Shown: in pieces, positions 18,796 to 29,200 of the stretch
Layout of the letters: every line of letters begins with the position of its first letter
Numbering within the stretch: the stretch's first letter is position 1
Assembly: GCF_003149185.1 (NCBI RefSeq)
Contig: NZ_QGDO01000003.1
Location: forward strand, 310,001 to 374,000
Direction of reading: 5' to 3'
DNA: 64,000 bases
Source of the DNA: Sediminitomix flava
GTDB lineage: Bacteria; Bacteroidota; Bacteroidia; Cytophagales; Flammeovirgaceae
The notes under the pieces: model-generated
What the model saw: the letters and a program-made list of their open reading frames with translations, nothing else
What the model was told of the DNA's origin: nothing
Database searches by the model: none
Position numbers and translations under genes: made by a program

Positions 18796-19197
18796 ATGCA
18801 CTCACAAAAGATTCATCATCTGGATGAGTTTATAGATTTACTTACAGATGAACACAAGCAGATATTCCAATTTTTGAAAAACCTTATTGAGACTAATCTT
18901 CCTCAGATAGAAGAGAGGATAAGCTACAACGTTCCATTTTATTTCAGACACAAAAGAATATGTTACATATGGCCTTCAAGTATTCCTTGGGGTGGAGTAA
19001 AAACAGGTGTCGCTCTAGGTATTTGTGCTGGAATTTATCTTTCCAACGAACAAGACTTGATGACTTTTGAGAAAAGAAAGGAAATGGGGAAGGTCATTTT
19101 TCAAAGTCTTGAAGAAGTACAGGAAAAGCAAGCTTCGATCATTGAACTACTCAAAGAGGCTTATTATTGGGATGAATTGCAACATAATCTAAAGTAG
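18796..19197 (+). CDS. DUF1801 (YdhG-like) family protein
   Basis: This 133-residue protein fits the DUF1801 alpha/beta family: an early helix, the ERISYNVPFYFRHKRICYIWPS core strand region (conserved basic and aromatic residues) and the CAGIYLSN segment. These are small cytoplasmic proteins of unknown function related to YdhG. A GGAGG sits about 25 bases upstream, too far to be a normal ribosome site. It stands alone, 93 bp upstream of the exporter cluster on the same strand; nothing shows it is functionally linked. Confidence 0.75.
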   Translation: MHSQKIHHLDEFIDLLTDEHKQIFQFLKNLIETNLPQIEERISYNVPFYFRHKRICYIWPSSIPWGGVKTGVALGICAGIYLSNEQDLMTFEKRKEMGKVIFQSLEEVQEKQASIIELLKEAYYWDELQHNLK

Positions 19198-19290
19198 TTG
19201 GTTTAGAATTTATCGACGTTGGTTGAATAAAATTGTAGACTTGAGTTGCCCGATGTTATTTGGAGTATAAACAATTAGAAGAATTTTTCA

Positions 19291-20205
19291 GTGGAAATTA
19301 AAATCAAAGACCTGCATAAAAGATACGATAATGGTTATCATGCTCTCAAAGGTGTGAACTTAACCATTAGAGAAGGTATGTTTGGTTTACTTGGTCCGAA
19401 TGGAGCAGGGAAATCAAGTCTGATGCGTATTCTTACTGCTATGATGGAACCTAGCTCTGGACTGATTGAAGTTAACGGTTTAGACTTGAATAAACATCGT
19501 AAAATGGTAAGGCAATACTTGGGCTATTTACCTCAAGATTTCCGTTTTTTTGCTTCGCTTAAATCATGGGAATTTTTAGACTACGCCGCCTCACTTGCTG
19601 GCATGAAAAGTAAGAAGGAACGATCTGCGGCAGTTGAAGAAATGCTCAACGCCGTTGGGCTTTGGGAGTTTAGAAATCGTTATGCTAATAAACTTTCTGG
19701 AGGTATGAAACGCCGTTTGGGTATTGCTCAAGCCTTAATCGGAGACCCGAAAATTGTGATTGTAGATGAACCTACAACAGGTCTTGATCCCGATGAGCGT
19801 ATTCGATTCAGAAATCTTTTGACAGAGCTTAGTCATAAAGATGTGATCATTATTCTTTCCACTCATATTGTTGGAGATATTTCGAGTTCGTGTAATGATA
19901 TGGGCTTACTGAATCATGGGCATATTGATTTTCAAGGTTCTCCTCGTGAGTTTATGAATATGGCTGAAGGAAAAGTTTGGCAAGTGGAAGTAGATCAAGC
20001 TACAATGAATCATATCCAACAACATTTTACAGTAGTGAATACCATGCCTACCGTAAATGGGTGGAATGTTCAATTGATTGCGGATGACATCAGTAATTTA
20101 GATGCTAAAAATATTACGCCAGACCTAGAACATGCCTATATGTATTTTATGGAGCAACAAGAAAAAAATACTTCTGAAAATAGTTTTTCATCTTTATCAT
20201 CTTAA
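19291..20205 (+). CDS. ABC transporter ATP-binding protein (exporter cluster)
   Basis: This 304-residue ATPase starts at GTG (MEIKIKDLHKRY). It shows Walker A GPNGAGKSS, signature LSGGMKRR, Walker B VIVDEPTTGLD and the switch histidine STHIVGD. It is a close paralogue of the ATPase domain fused to the RND pump 13 kb downstream: both share GMFGLLGPNGAGKS, ERIRFRNLL and DISSSC. The next gene, 3 bp after its stop, encodes the ABC permease/M1-like fusion, its natural partner. Both ATP-site motif sets look intact, so the protein should hydrolyse ATP. The C-terminal 60 residues form a short extra domain that ends in a serine-rich tail. Confidence 0.92.
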   Translation: MEIKIKDLHKRYDNGYHALKGVNLTIREGMFGLLGPNGAGKSSLMRILTAMMEPSSGLIEVNGLDLNKHRKMVRQYLGYLPQDFRFFASLKSWEFLDYAASLAGMKSKKERSAAVEEMLNAVGLWEFRNRYANKLSGGMKRRLGIAQALIGDPKIVIVDEPTTGLDPDERIRFRNLLTELSHKDVIIILSTHIVGDISSSCNDMGLLNHGHIDFQGSPREFMNMAEGKVWQVEVDQATMNHIQQHFTVVNTMPTVNGWNVQLIADDISNLDAKNITPDLEHAYMYFMEQQEKNTSENSFSSLSS

Positions 20206-20208
20206 GAA

Positions 20209-23200
20209 ATGTCCTTACATCATATTCTTACAGTAGCTAGATTTGAGGTGAAAATTCTGTTCCGATCGTGGTTTTTCAGAATCTATAGCCTTTTGCTACT
20301 TTTTGTATTGACCTTTTTCAACTTGGTCAATTCTGCAACTATACTTCAGACTCCAAACTCATGGAATTTTACAGGGCTAGCTGTTGGTATTCCGTATTTC
20401 AGTTTGATGGCATTGAACCTCTCTCAAGGAGTTTTAGCGATTTTTTTAGCGTCCGATTTCTTGAAAAGAGATAAAAAGCTAGATACTACTGCCGTAGTCT
20501 ACGCCCGACCTATGTCCAATGCTGATTATGTGATCGGGAAGACCTTGAGTATTTTGTGGGTATTTATGGTATTACAAGCAATTGTATTGGCTGAAAGTCT
20601 GCTATTCCATTTGTTTGTTTATGATCGCGAAGTGATGTGGTCTGCTTATATTTTCTTGCCATTAGCTTTAGCACTACCGTCATTGGTTTATATTTTGGGA
20701 TTGTCATTCGTTTTGATGCGTTTACTCAGAAATCAAGCAGTAACATTTCTTGTCTTGTTGTCTTACATCATTGTAACAGTTTGGTATTTAGGAGGGAAGT
20801 ATTACAATTTCTTTGACTATTTGGCATTACATATTCCATTGGGTTTTTCAGAATTTACTTCTTGGACGGTAACCTCCGATGTGTTGTGGCAAAGAGCATT
20901 CTATTTTGTTGTAGGACTTGGGATGATTGGTTTAACAGCTGTTTTGTTAGACCGTCTTTCTGAAAATGTTTGGGCTCCCAGAATTTCAGCAGTAGTTACT
21001 GTCGCTATATTTTCTGTGGCAGGTTTCTTAGGTTTTAAATACTTGGATGTCACCAAAGGAAATCTTTCTAGGTTAGAAGAAACAGCAAAATTGAATGATG
21101 AGTGGGTAAATAAACGAGTACCTACAATTACGGATTATGATATTTCAGTTTCTCATGCTGGAAATACTTTACAAGCCACTTCCGAACTAACCTTAGCGAA
21201 TAATCATGCAACAGCACTTAAAAGTTATGTTCTTCATCTAAACTCTGGACTATCCGTTTCAGAAGTAAAAGATCAAGATGGGAAATCTTTGGAGTGGAAC
21301 AGAGAAAAGCATTTGTTAGAGGTCATTCCTACAAAATCACTTTTACCAAAAACTGCTGATAAGCTCACTATCGTTTATAAAGGAACAATCAACGATGACC
21401 TTAATCGATTGAAGGATTTCGAGAAAGAGTCATTCAGAATTTTACATCAAAAAATCACTTATCAATACGCATTTCTACAATCAGATTATGTGCTGTTACC
21501 GAGTTCAATTGCTTGGTATCCAAAAGCAGGTGTAGGTTATAGTCCTTCATATCCACTGAAAGAGGTTCAACAGTTTTCGAGTTTCCAAGTGAATGTAGAG
21601 ACTGAAATGCCAAATGCAACGGTTTTAACTCAAGGGAAATCTTCTGAAAGTAATCCGCAGAAATTCACTTCAGATAGATTGGGTGGAATGTCATTAATTA
21701 TAGGTGAGTATACTAAAATTGGGAAAGAAATTGATGGTATGGAATATGCCATTTATCATCATAAAAAACATGACTTTTTCAGTAAACAGTTTGATCTTTT
21801 AACTGACACACTTGATACCGAAATTACCAAATATAAATCGGACTTTGAGGCTAATCTAGGATTGGATTACCCTTATGAGCGATTCTCAATGGTTGAAATT
21901 CCGATTCATGCGGCTCTTTTTGGGACAACCGAAGCAGAACAGATTTGGGTAGGAGAGATGGCTGCGGCATATCCAATGTTTGATTTTAAAGGTTTTGATA
22001 AATTCAGAAATAGAAGACGTGGTTCTGGAGGGAATAATAAAGAAGAGGAAGAAGACCCTAAAGTTGCTCAAGTGAAACTTTTCAGAAGAGCAATGAATTC
22101 CTTGATGAAAGGAATGGTCGGATTTAATATGGAACTCGGGGATGAGGAAGAACGAAATCCGACAAACCTTCTGAATCTTTTCTATAAAGGAGTTTATTAC
22201 CTAGATGCTCCCGAATTGCCATACCTTAATGCTTCACTTCAACAATACTTGAAAGAAGAAAATCAGACTGATAAAGGACGTAGAAGATGGGGTTGGTGGG
22301 GAATGACTTTCAGTGAAAAGGCAAATAAAAAATTACAGGAAAATTCCTTAGATCAAATTCTGAAAGACGAAGACACTGAAAAAGATATTAAGCTTTATGC
22401 AATCAATGCACAAGGTAAAATGATGTTCCATATGCTAAAAAAAGAATTGGGAAGTGAAGCTTTCAGTTCTTATTTGGCAAATAAACTTTCAGATCATCAG
22501 TTTCAAGCTTTACCAATCGAAAGTCTGATGGATACATTGGATGATTCGGGTTTGGATATGAGTGATTATTTGAGACCATCAGATAAAAAGTTTGAAATGC
22601 CTGCTTATAAGATTCGTGAGGTGGAACAGCATAAGATTGAAGTTGATGAATATGAGCGTTTCCAAATTACAATGGAAATAGAGAACCCGACATCAGTAAA
22701 CGGATTACTTCAAATCAGTTTAGAACCAAGAGGAGAAGGCGGTAGAAGAAGACGAAGACGAGATAATGATGAAGACAATACGGTTGTTCGTTATCTGAAA
22801 ATCCCTGCAAATGAAAAGATAAAGGCTGGTTTTGTGATGAACGAACAAATCGGTCGAATGAATGTCGAGACTTTTGTATCTAAAAACATTCCTTCAATCC
22901 TACTTTATCGTTTTGAGAAAGTTGAGAAAAATAAGGATATGAAGCCTTTTGAGGGTATTGTAAGCCTTCCAAAAGTGAATTCTGGAATCACTGAAATTGT
23001 GGTTGATAACGAAGACAAAGGATTTAGCACGTATTCAAATGTTCAACAAGCAGGATTGCTAGAGCAGTGGATTAATTTCGATAAGAAAGAAAATGACAAG
23101 TACAAAGGATTGAATGCTTGGAATCCACCTTCGGTTTGGGAAGCTACAGTTCTTTCTGGTTTTTATGGCGATTATATACAGTCTGCATTTTTTATAAAGC

Positions 23201-23532
23201 CTGGGAAAGGAGAACAAAAGGTTTCTTGGGAAGCAGAGATTGAGAAAAGAGGAACTTACGAAGTTTATGTCCATCAGAATTTGACAGCCAAACGTAGAGG
23301 GAGAAGAAGAGGAAGTGACGATGCTAAGATGTCAGATTATAACTACAAAGTATTTCATGATGACGGAGAAGAAGAAATCACTCAACGCAATGATGACTTT
23401 GTAGATGGTTGGAATTACCTCGGTACTTTTTACTACTCAGAAGGTAAAGCCAAAATTGAATTGAGTGACGAAGGTAGTGGCGAAGGAGCCATCATTGCCG
23501 ATGCTGTCAAATGGGTAAGATTACAAGATTAA
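20209..23532 (+). CDS. ABC-2 permease fused to degenerate M1-peptidase-like domain and golvesin-like C-terminus
   Basis: This 1107-residue fusion has about seven hydrophobic helices in residues 20-285. It is followed by an M1-aminopeptidase-like extracytoplasmic region (about 300-820) and a golvesin/xanthan-lyase-like beta domain (about 975-1107, ending EGAIIADAVKWVRL). ABC permease/M1 fusions are a known Bacteroidota architecture. The zinc-binding HEXXH of active M1 enzymes is not present: the expected position near VEIPIHAALFGTTEAE (about 562) has no such motif. It is therefore probably non-catalytic. Charged low-complexity stretches occur near 598-618, 843-856 and 1028-1040. It should pair with the preceding ATPase. 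The ligand bound by its exposed domains is unknown. Confidence 0.8.
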   Translation: MSLHHILTVARFEVKILFRSWFFRIYSLLLLFVLTFFNLVNSATILQTPNSWNFTGLAVGIPYFSLMALNLSQGVLAIFLASDFLKRDKKLDTTAVVYARPMSNADYVIGKTLSILWVFMVLQAIVLAESLLFHLFVYDREVMWSAYIFLPLALALPSLVYILGLSFVLMRLLRNQAVTFLVLLSYIIVTVWYLGGKYYNFFDYLALHIPLGFSEFTSWTVTSDVLWQRAFYFVVGLGMIGLTAVLLDRLSENVWAPRISAVVTVAIFSVAGFLGFKYLDVTKGNLSRLEETAKLNDEWVNKRVPTITDYDISVSHAGNTLQATSELTLANNHATALKSYVLHLNSGLSVSEVKDQDGKSLEWNREKHLLEVIPTKSLLPKTADKLTIVYKGTINDDLNRLKDFEKESFRILHQKITYQYAFLQSDYVLLPSSIAWYPKAGVGYSPSYPLKEVQQFSSFQVNVETEMPNATVLTQGKSSESNPQKFTSDRLGGMSLIIGEYTKIGKEIDGMEYAIYHHKKHDFFSKQFDLLTDTLDTEITKYKSDFEANLGLDYPYERFSMVEIPIHAALFGTTEAEQIWVGEMAAAYPMFDFKGFDKFRNRRRGSGGNNKEEEEDPKVAQVKLFRRAMNSLMKGMVGFNMELGDEEERNPTNLLNLFYKGVYYLDAPELPYLNASLQQYLKEENQTDKGRRRWGWWGMTFSEKANKKLQENSLDQILKDEDTEKDIKLYAINAQGKMMFHMLKKELGSEAFSSYLANKLSDHQFQALPIESLMDTLDDSGLDMSDYLRPSDKKFEMPAYKIREVEQHKIEVDEYERFQITMEIENPTSVNGLLQISLEPRGEGGRRRRRRDNDEDNTVVRYLKIPANEKIKAGFVMNEQIGRMNVETFVSKNIPSILLYRFEKVEKNKDMKPFEGIVSLPKVNSGITEIVVDNEDKGFSTYSNVQQAGLLEQWINFDKKENDKYKGLNAWNPPSVWEATVLSGFYGDYIQSAFFIKPGKGEQKVSWEAEIEKRGTYEVYVHQNLTAKRRGRRRGSDDAKMSDYNYKVFHDDGEEEITQRNDDFVDGWNYLGTFYYSEGKAKIELSDEGSGEGAIIADAVKWVRLQD

Positions 23533-23577
23533 CTAAAATATAGAGTGTCAGATTATACACACTGAACTTTTTGATAA

Positions 23578-25110
23578 ATGAAAAATAGAGATACAGTGAA
23601 CAAATTTTTAATGGGCTTGGGCTTATGCTATCTATTATTTATACCCGAGCTAAGCTTTGCACAAAGAGTGGTGACACTTGAGTCTGCATTGCAAATTGCA
23701 GAAGAAAATAGCCCAGACTTGATGGAGGTGAAACTTCAATTGGAAAGAAATCAAGAATTACTAAATGCACAGAGAGCTTCTTTGAGAACAAGGTTTGATC
23801 TTGATTTAAATCCTTTTAGATATTATAAAAACAGAGAATTTTTTGCCGTAGCCAATGATTGGTTAAATACAGAGCAAATGTCTTCGGAAGGGACTTTTAG
23901 AGTAACTCAACCTCTTATTTGGACGGGTGGTTCTGTATCTCTTGAAAATAGATTCTCATTTCAAGATTCTAAAACGAGTGGAGGTCAGTTTGATCAGTTT
24001 ACAGGAGATCAATCAACTACAGCTTACACCAATAACCTCTATCTGACATTAAATCAACCTATTTTCACTTATAATCAGTTGAAAATGGATTTGGATAGAA
24101 TTGAGTTGGATTATGAAAATGCATATATGGCGTATGTGATTAGAAGACTAAACCTAGAAGCTAATGTTTCTCAAGCTTTCTATAATGTCTACAATCAGCA
24201 GATGCAAGTGATTATCAATGAGGAGGAATATGCAAATCAGAAAGAAAGTCATGATATCATTAAGAATAAAGTAGAAAGTGGACTTCAAGCTAAGGAAGAG
24301 CTTTATCAAGCAGAATTGAACTTAGCCACTTCAGAGTCAAATTTGTTTACTGCTCAGATGAATCTTCAAAATGTCTTAGATGACTTTAAAGAAGTAACAG
24401 GTCTAGCTTTAGATGAAGAAATTGAAGTATTGACTAAGGTAGAGATCACAGAGATAGATGTAGACTTGGATAGAGCAATTGATTATGGTTTGAATCAAAG
24501 GTTAGAACTTCGTCAGAGAGATTTAGATATTAAAAACTCTGAATTTGATTTAATTCAGGCAAAAGCAACTAACGAATTTAAAGGTAATGTAGCCTTAAGA
24601 TTAGGTCTCATTGGACAAGAAGCTGAGTTAAATAACATCTACGCAAATCCTACAGATGACCAATTGATTTCTATTTCATTATCTGTTCCAATTTTTGATT
24701 GGGGAGAAAAGAAATCAAGAGTAAAAGCTGCACAAGCACAAATCAAGTCATCGCAATTGAGCCTAAAGGTTGAAGAACGAAATATTGTGAAGAATCTACG
24801 TCAGATTCATAGAGATTTTGGAAACTCTAAACTCCAAATCAAACTAGCGGAGCAAAACCTGAAAAACGCACAATTGACTTACGATATCAATTTAGAAAGA
24901 TATAGAAACGGTGATCTTACAAGTATTGACTTAAACGTATTTCAGAATCAGCTTTCCGAAAAAAAAATTACTCTTGTAAATGCTCAGATTGATTACAAAC
25001 TAGCTTTACTCAATATAAAAATCCAATCACTTTGGGATTTTGAATTTGATCAGCCATTCCTTCCAGAAGATATGTGGAAAAACCGAATGGAGTTAGATAT
25101 CAATAAATAA
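23578..25110 (+). CDS. TolC-family outer-membrane efflux protein
   Basis: This 510-residue protein has a signal peptide (ending near LSFAQR) and two long alpha-hairpin halves with coiled-coil character, typical of TolC trimers. Visible marks are TLESALQIAEENSPDL at the start, LNQPIFTYNQLKMD in the first strand region, and VPIFDWGEKKSRVKAAQAQ in the second repeat. It forms the outer-membrane duct of a tripartite exporter. It lies 45 bp after the ABC/M1 fusion and 58 bp before the adaptor gene, all on one strand with no terminator between, so it probably serves the RND pumps that follow. Confidence 0.93.
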   Translation: MKNRDTVNKFLMGLGLCYLLFIPELSFAQRVVTLESALQIAEENSPDLMEVKLQLERNQELLNAQRASLRTRFDLDLNPFRYYKNREFFAVANDWLNTEQMSSEGTFRVTQPLIWTGGSVSLENRFSFQDSKTSGGQFDQFTGDQSTTAYTNNLYLTLNQPIFTYNQLKMDLDRIELDYENAYMAYVIRRLNLEANVSQAFYNVYNQQMQVIINEEEYANQKESHDIIKNKVESGLQAKEELYQAELNLATSESNLFTAQMNLQNVLDDFKEVTGLALDEEIEVLTKVEITEIDVDLDRAIDYGLNQRLELRQRDLDIKNSEFDLIQAKATNEFKGNVALRLGLIGQEAELNNIYANPTDDQLISISLSVPIFDWGEKKSRVKAAQAQIKSSQLSLKVEERNIVKNLRQIHRDFGNSKLQIKLAEQNLKNAQLTYDINLERYRNGDLTSIDLNVFQNQLSEKKITLVNAQIDYKLALLNIKIQSLWDFEFDQPFLPEDMWKNRMELDINK

Positions 25111-25168
25111 AATACCACAGAGAAGACATTTAGACTTAGTAATACTAATCGCAAAAGAAATAATAGAA

Positions 25169-26233
25169 ATGAGATATATAGCACACTTTTTAGTAGGATT
25201 TGGGTTCATCGGGCTCACAGCATGTGGAAATGCTAATACACAAGAAGAAAGTGAAATTCAGATTCCTGTTTCTGTAGAAATGGTGAAATCTGGACAGATC
25301 ACAGAATATATTTCGACAACAGGTACTGTAAAACCTTTTAAAGATGTAAGCTTAGTCAATGAGCTAAAAGGAAAATATAATCTGCTTAAAAACCCAAATA
25401 CAGGAAGAACATTTGCTCTTGGTGATGTGGTAAAAGCTGGAACACCGATCATCAAGATTGAAGATAAAGAATACGAAAATCAGATCAAGATTCAGTCTGT
25501 TCAATTACAGCTAGAAACCACAAAGAGAGATTACGATAAACAGGCTTCTTTATACGAAAAAGGTGGTGTGACTTTGACAGAGCTGAAAACAGCAGAACGT
25601 TCTTATATCGATGCGAAATACGATGCTGAAAATGCAGAAATTCAACTTTCTAAAATGACAATCAAAGCGCCATTTACAGGTGTAATTGTCAAACTTCCGC
25701 ATTATACAAAAGGTGTTGAGATTGAAGCGAGTCAAGAGATGCTGTCTATGATGGAATATGCCAATATGTATATGGAGGCGAGCTTACCTGAGAAAGAAAT
25801 TGGAAATATTTCTGTCAACCAAAAAGTAATGGTTACTCATTATTCGATGGAAGAAGATACAGTTTACGGTAAAGTAAGTGCGATTTCTCCTTCAATTGAT
25901 GAAGAAACAAGAACTTTCACGGCACAGATTCTAATTGAAAATCCTCAACGAAAATTCAGACCGGGTATGTTCGTAGAGGCAGGGATTGAAGTAGCGAGTA
26001 AAGACAGTACAATTGTAATTCCTAAAGATGTGGTTTTAGCTACGCAAAAAGGAAAAACAGTTTATGTAGTTGAGAAGTCTTTGGCAAAACAACGTATTCT
26101 GAAAACAGGTCTTGAAAATAACGATGAAATTGAAGTATTAAACGGTTTAGCAAAAGGAGATCGTTTGGTAATAGATGGTTATGAAGTCTTAGGAAATAAG
26201 ACGAAAGTAAAAGTTTTAAAAAGTAAAAAATAA
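25169..26233 (+). CDS. RND efflux periplasmic adaptor lipoprotein
   Basis: This 354-residue adaptor has a lipobox LTAC (Cys19), so it should be lipid-anchored in the inner membrane or retained in the periplasm. It then shows the barrel-hairpin-lipoyl plan: GTVKPFKDVSLVNELKG, a coiled-coil hairpin about 105-140 (VQLQLETTKRDYDKQASLYE), the second lipoyl half with IKAPFTGVIV, the beta-barrel and the membrane-proximal domain ending LAKGDRLVIDGYEVL. It links RND pumps to TolC. Only one adaptor is present for two RND genes in this cluster, suggesting that both pumps share it. Confidence 0.93.
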   Translation: MRYIAHFLVGFGFIGLTACGNANTQEESEIQIPVSVEMVKSGQITEYISTTGTVKPFKDVSLVNELKGKYNLLKNPNTGRTFALGDVVKAGTPIIKIEDKEYENQIKIQSVQLQLETTKRDYDKQASLYEKGGVTLTELKTAERSYIDAKYDAENAEIQLSKMTIKAPFTGVIVKLPHYTKGVEIEASQEMLSMMEYANMYMEASLPEKEIGNISVNQKVMVTHYSMEEDTVYGKVSAISPSIDEETRTFTAQILIENPQRKFRPGMFVEAGIEVASKDSTIVIPKDVVLATQKGKTVYVVEKSLAKQRILKTGLENNDEIEVLNGLAKGDRLVIDGYEVLGNKTKVKVLKSKK

Positions 26234-26244
26234 GCATTGAGATC

Positions 26245-29200
26245 ATGGAAAAACTGACAAGATTTTCGGTCAATTATCCCGTCTCAGTGCTCATGATTGT
26301 TTTGGGAATTGTGCTTTTGGGATATATCTCTTTCAGTAAACTGGGAGTGGATTTATTTCCAGATATGAACAACCCAAAAATATATGTGGAACTGAAAAGT
26401 GGGGAAAGACCACCAGAAGAAATTGAAAAGCAATTTGTAGATCAGATTGAAACACTTTGTCTGCGTCAGTCAGATGTAGTAGAAGTGGGTTCAGTTTGTC
26501 GTACAGGAAAAGCAATCGTTACAGTTTCCTATACTTGGGAAAAAGACATGGACGAAGCTTTTCTTGATCTTCAAAAGGCTTTAAGTGCATTTTCTTTGCA
26601 AGAAGGGGTTGATGAACTGAATATTTCTCAGTTCTCACCAAATGAATCGCCAATTATGTTGGTCGGTTTGACACACGAATCGGTAAAGGATATTAATGAG
26701 CTAAGAAAAGTAGCCGAAAATTATATCCGTAATGAGCTGATCCGTTTGGAAGGTATTGCTGATGTGCAGTTGGTCGGAAAAGAAGTAGATCAACTTCTGA
26801 TCGAGACAAAACAATATCTTTTGGATGCTCACGGAGTCACGATTGATGATATTTCAAACAAAATTTCAGCATTCAATAGAAGTGTTTCTGGAGGTTCTAT
26901 TGAGGAAATGGGATTGAAATATACCGTAAAAGGAATCAATCTTTTCAAGGCTGTGGATGACTTTGAAAGTATCGTGGTTACGCACAAAGTAGACGAGGTA
27001 ACAAACCTTAAAACACCTGTTTACTTAAAGGATTTAGCAAAAGTATCTTTCTCAAAAGCTGACCCTGAGAATATTGCAAGATTGAATGGGGAGCAATGTA
27101 TTGGCTTAGCCGTTTATAAAGAACCAAGATTCAATACCGTAAAAGCCCAAGAGTCTTTGACGAAGAGTTTTGATAAAATGAAAAATGCTTTGCCTGGTTA
27201 TCAATTTGAGGTAATCCAGAACCAAGGGATTTTTATCAATCAAGCAATCAATGAAGTAAAAGATTCGGCAGTTGGAGGTATTCTTTTAGCTATTCTTATT
27301 CTCTATGTTTTCCTTCGTAGAATAGGAGTGACTGTGATTATATCTGTAGCAATTCCTGTTTCTGTGATCGCCACTTTCAACTTGATGTATTTCAATGGTC
27401 TTACCTTGAATATCATGACACTTGGAGGTCTGGCATTGGGTGCAGGTATGCTTGTTGATAACGCAATTGTTGTGATGGAAAATATATTCCGTCATTTGGA
27501 AAAAGGTGCTAGTGTGAAAGATGCAGCCATCAAAGGTACAGCCGAAATGGGTGGTGCAATTACGGCTTCTACACTTACGACAATTGTTGTGTTTCTTCCG
27601 ATCGTTTATTTACAAGGAGCTTCGGGTGAGTTGTTCAAAGATCAAGCTTGGACGGTAGCATTTTCACTGCTATCATCTCTGTTTGTGGCTATTCTTGTGA
27701 TTCCAATGCTTGTGAGCAGATTCTTTACTGATAAAACGATTAAAGTAGCAGAGGAAGAGACTACAGAATCTCAAAGTTTGAATGCTTATGGTAGGTTTTT
27801 GAAATCAATCATGGCCTATAAATGGGGAATTATCGGATTAGCAGTTTTACTGATTTTTGGAGCTTACCAATTGTTGCCATTTATCGGTAGCGAATATTTC
27901 CCTAAAACATCGGGGAAATCATTTACTCTAGAAATGAATCTTTCTGATAATACTTCCTTGAAACAAACTTCTAAAACAGTTCAGAAAATCGAAAAGTTGA
28001 TTGATGGATTGTACGGAGAACAAGTAAAAACAGTCTATTCGCAAGCGGGACCATCTACCACAGAAGATGATGCTACAATTGCGAAAATGGAAGGTGAAAA
28101 TACCGCTTATGTAACAGTGATTTTGACTGATTCAGCAACTATCAGCCTAGATAATGCGATGAGAAGTTTGGAAAAAACACTGAATCAGATGGAGGAAGTA
28201 GAAATGCGTTTTGTACAACAAGATGCAGCTATCCAAAATATTCTAGGTTCAGAAGAAAGCCCAATTTCTATTGATGTGGTAGGGAAAGACTTAGACGAAA
28301 TTGTTGAAATTACACAGAAAGTAAAGGCTATATTAGTTCAAGTTGAAAATGTCTTCAACGTGGAAACTTCTGTAGAAGGAGGTTCTCCTGAATTAGAAGT
28401 TACCGTAGATCGTTTGCAAGCTGGTTTGTATAATCTTTCTGTAGACGGAATTACTACACAAGTCAAAGATCAGTTGGATGGACACGAAGTAGGTTCTTTT
28501 GAGCATGAAGGCGAGATGAAAGATATTCAAATCAAATTGCCAGAAATGTCTTTGAAGGATTTAGAAAATATAAAGTTGAGCATAGGTACACAAGATATTC
28601 GTTTGGCAGAAGTGACGAAAATGGACTTCAAAACTTCGCCAAAAGCAATCTTGAGAAATAATCAGAATAGAATCGGAAGAGTGAGTGCTCAGATTCAAGG
28701 TGATGTTCCATTAGATCAAATGGTGACTAAGGTGAAAACAGAGTTAGACAAAATGGAATTACCAAACGGAATCAAATTGGTATACGGAGGAGAAGAAGCC
28801 AAACGTGAAGAAGCGATGGCTGGACTTACTTTCGCACTGATTCTGTCTATTGTCTTAGTTTATATGGTAATGGCATCTCAGTTTGAATCTTTGGTACATC
28901 CTTTTACCATTTTATTATCTATTCCTTTGGCTGCTGTAGGTTCTGTATTTGCCTTTTTCATTTTTGGAAAAGCATTCAGTTTGATGGCATTTATCGGCTT
29001 AATTATGCTTGCAGGTATTTCGGTAAATGATGCAATTGTTTTGGTAGATACCATCAATCAGCAAAAGAAGAAAGGAGCTGATTTGAGAGTTGGAATTATT
29101 CTAGCTTCTCAACAAAGACTTCGTCCGATCTTGATGACTAGTTTGACTACAATTTTAGCTTTACTTCCTATGATTTTCGGATTTGGAGATGGAGCAGAAT

